A stretch of DNA of 30,470 nt, from positions 1 through 30,470 of the forward strand of contig JAEYTO010000033.1 of assembly GCA_023433925.1 (NCBI GenBank), read 5' to 3'. Below, one piece after another: positions 30,062 through 30,470 of this stretch. Numbering within the stretch: position 1 is the first letter of the stretch; each line of letters starts with the position of its first letter. Source of the stretch: Pseudomonadota bacterium (GTDB lineage Bacteria > Desulfobacterota > Desulfovibrionia > Desulfovibrionales > Desulfovibrionaceae). A program made the translations under genes and the position numbers. A model generated the notes under the pieces. The model was not told the origin of the DNA, searched no databases, and worked only from the letters and a program-made list of their open reading frames with translations.

Positions 30062-30417
30062 TACTCGGGTCCAGGAAGTCCGCTCGGCCGGTCGGCCAAG
30101 CCGTGCTCGTTACCCCAATTCCCCCGGAGCCGCAACCGCCGCCGCTTCGGCCGCGGACCGGCCGCCCCGATGGGCCCGGCCGCCGGAAAGCAACTGGCCC
30201 TCGGGCGGTATCCGGAGCAACGGATTCGCCGCGTGGGCTAAGGCCTTCCCGATCAAAACCCAGGCCGCCCGCGTCAAGGATATCCGGGGAACGCGGTCGA
30301 TCCGGCTGACGAACCCGCGATGAAGGCCTGGTTTTCCATCGGGATTGAATTTTTTTTGGATGCGATCCAAAAAGCACTTGCCAAGCCGGCCGTTTTTCCC
30401 TACTTGTTCATTCCCGC
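30062..30417. other. Intergenic region between ribF and tRNA-Leu
   Basis: About 355 bp, GC-rich in its left two thirds and AT-rich from 30331 on. No convincing gene; the frames across it lack ribosome sites and coding character. It contains the inverted repeat at 30353-30373 and, from 30378, TTGCCA followed 17 bp later by TACTTG, a weak candidate promoter for the tRNA gene. Confidence 0.5.
30353..30373. repeat. Perfect 9-bp inverted repeat with T-run and A-run ends
   Basis: TTTTTGGAT-gcg-ATCCAAAAA, preceded by three more T. The stem is A/T-rich and lies 45 bases upstream of the tRNA gene. It could be an upstream activating or regulator-binding site, or a weak bidirectional terminator. Confidence 0.5.
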
Positions 30418-30470
30418 GCCGAAGTGGTGGAATTGGTAGACACGCTAGGTTCAGGGTCTAGTGGTCGCAA
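30418..30470 (+). tRNA. tRNA-Leu(CAG), 5' part, cut by the window end
   Basis: Acceptor strand GCCGAAG, then TG, a D-arm GTG...CAC with GAATTGGTAGA in the loop, and an anticodon stem CTAGG/TCTAG with loop TTCAGGG giving anticodon CAG. The long variable arm begins with TGGTCGCAA at the window end, as expected for a class II tRNA-Leu. The T-arm and 3' end lie outside. Confidence 0.93.

Noticed and set aside
30062..30200. FMN riboswitch upstream of ribF
   Set aside because: None of the conserved FMN-element sequence blocks were found on the minus strand before the start codon.
30110..30370. 86-codon minus-strand frame between ribF and the tRNA gene
   Set aside because: No ribosome site; its beginning coincides with the AT-rich inverted repeat, and the composition is not convincing.

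Overview
The window is GC-rich DNA from a Gram-negative, probably anaerobic bacterium. The mix of a rubredoxin, a rhodanese/rubrerythrin-like fusion, a MucR-type zinc-finger regulator with the finger sequence I associate with Desulfovibrio, a DUF401 permease and paired DUF1538 proteins suggests a member of the Desulfovibrionaceae (Desulfobacterota). This placement is inference; no rRNA gene is present.

Layout. 1-6.4 kb: a DUF401 permease (-), a DUF533/TerB-like protein (+), a Kef-type cation/proton antiporter with RCK domains (-), then a tight + operon of two DUF1538 membrane proteins and a PII-like protein, each overlapping the next by an ATGA. 6.4-9.3 kb: an unknown soluble protein behind a clear sigma70 promoter, an OprO/P-type porin and a universal stress protein. 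9.3-13.0 kb: a 1247-residue protein (-) joining an ammonium-transporter (Amt) domain to three PAS domains, GGDEF and EAL. About 0.8 kb of gene-poor DNA follows, then a MucR/Ros regulator and RNase D facing each other across a bidirectional terminator. 15.7-18.1 kb: a secreted beta-rich protein, a 28-residue membrane microprotein, a candidate small RNA behind a sigma54-like promoter, a bitopic coiled-coil protein and one of two copies of a palindromic intergenic repeat.

18.1-22.5 kb is a four-gene cluster: an asparagine-synthase-type amidotransferase, a free-standing acyl carrier protein, a cysteine-rich PP-loop amidotransferase and a GNAT-like acyltransferase. It looks like a small biosynthetic pathway whose product I cannot name. 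It is followed by an RsmB/RsmF-type RNA methyltransferase, an AraC regulator and an EamA exporter. The regulator and exporter are linked by an identical 17-bp site containing a 10-bp-periodic direct repeat. Then come an atypical rubredoxin preceded by an 8-codon coupled ORF, a rhodanese/ferritin-like fusion, a ribF-ClC channel operon (-) and the 5' part of a tRNA-Leu(CAG) cut by the window end.

The items I consider most worth following up are the Amt-GGDEF-EAL receptor, the DUF1538/PII-like operon, the AsnB-ACP-PP-loop-acyltransferase cluster, the sigma54-driven C-rich sRNA candidate, the AraC 17-mer pair and the dispersed 64-nt repeat.
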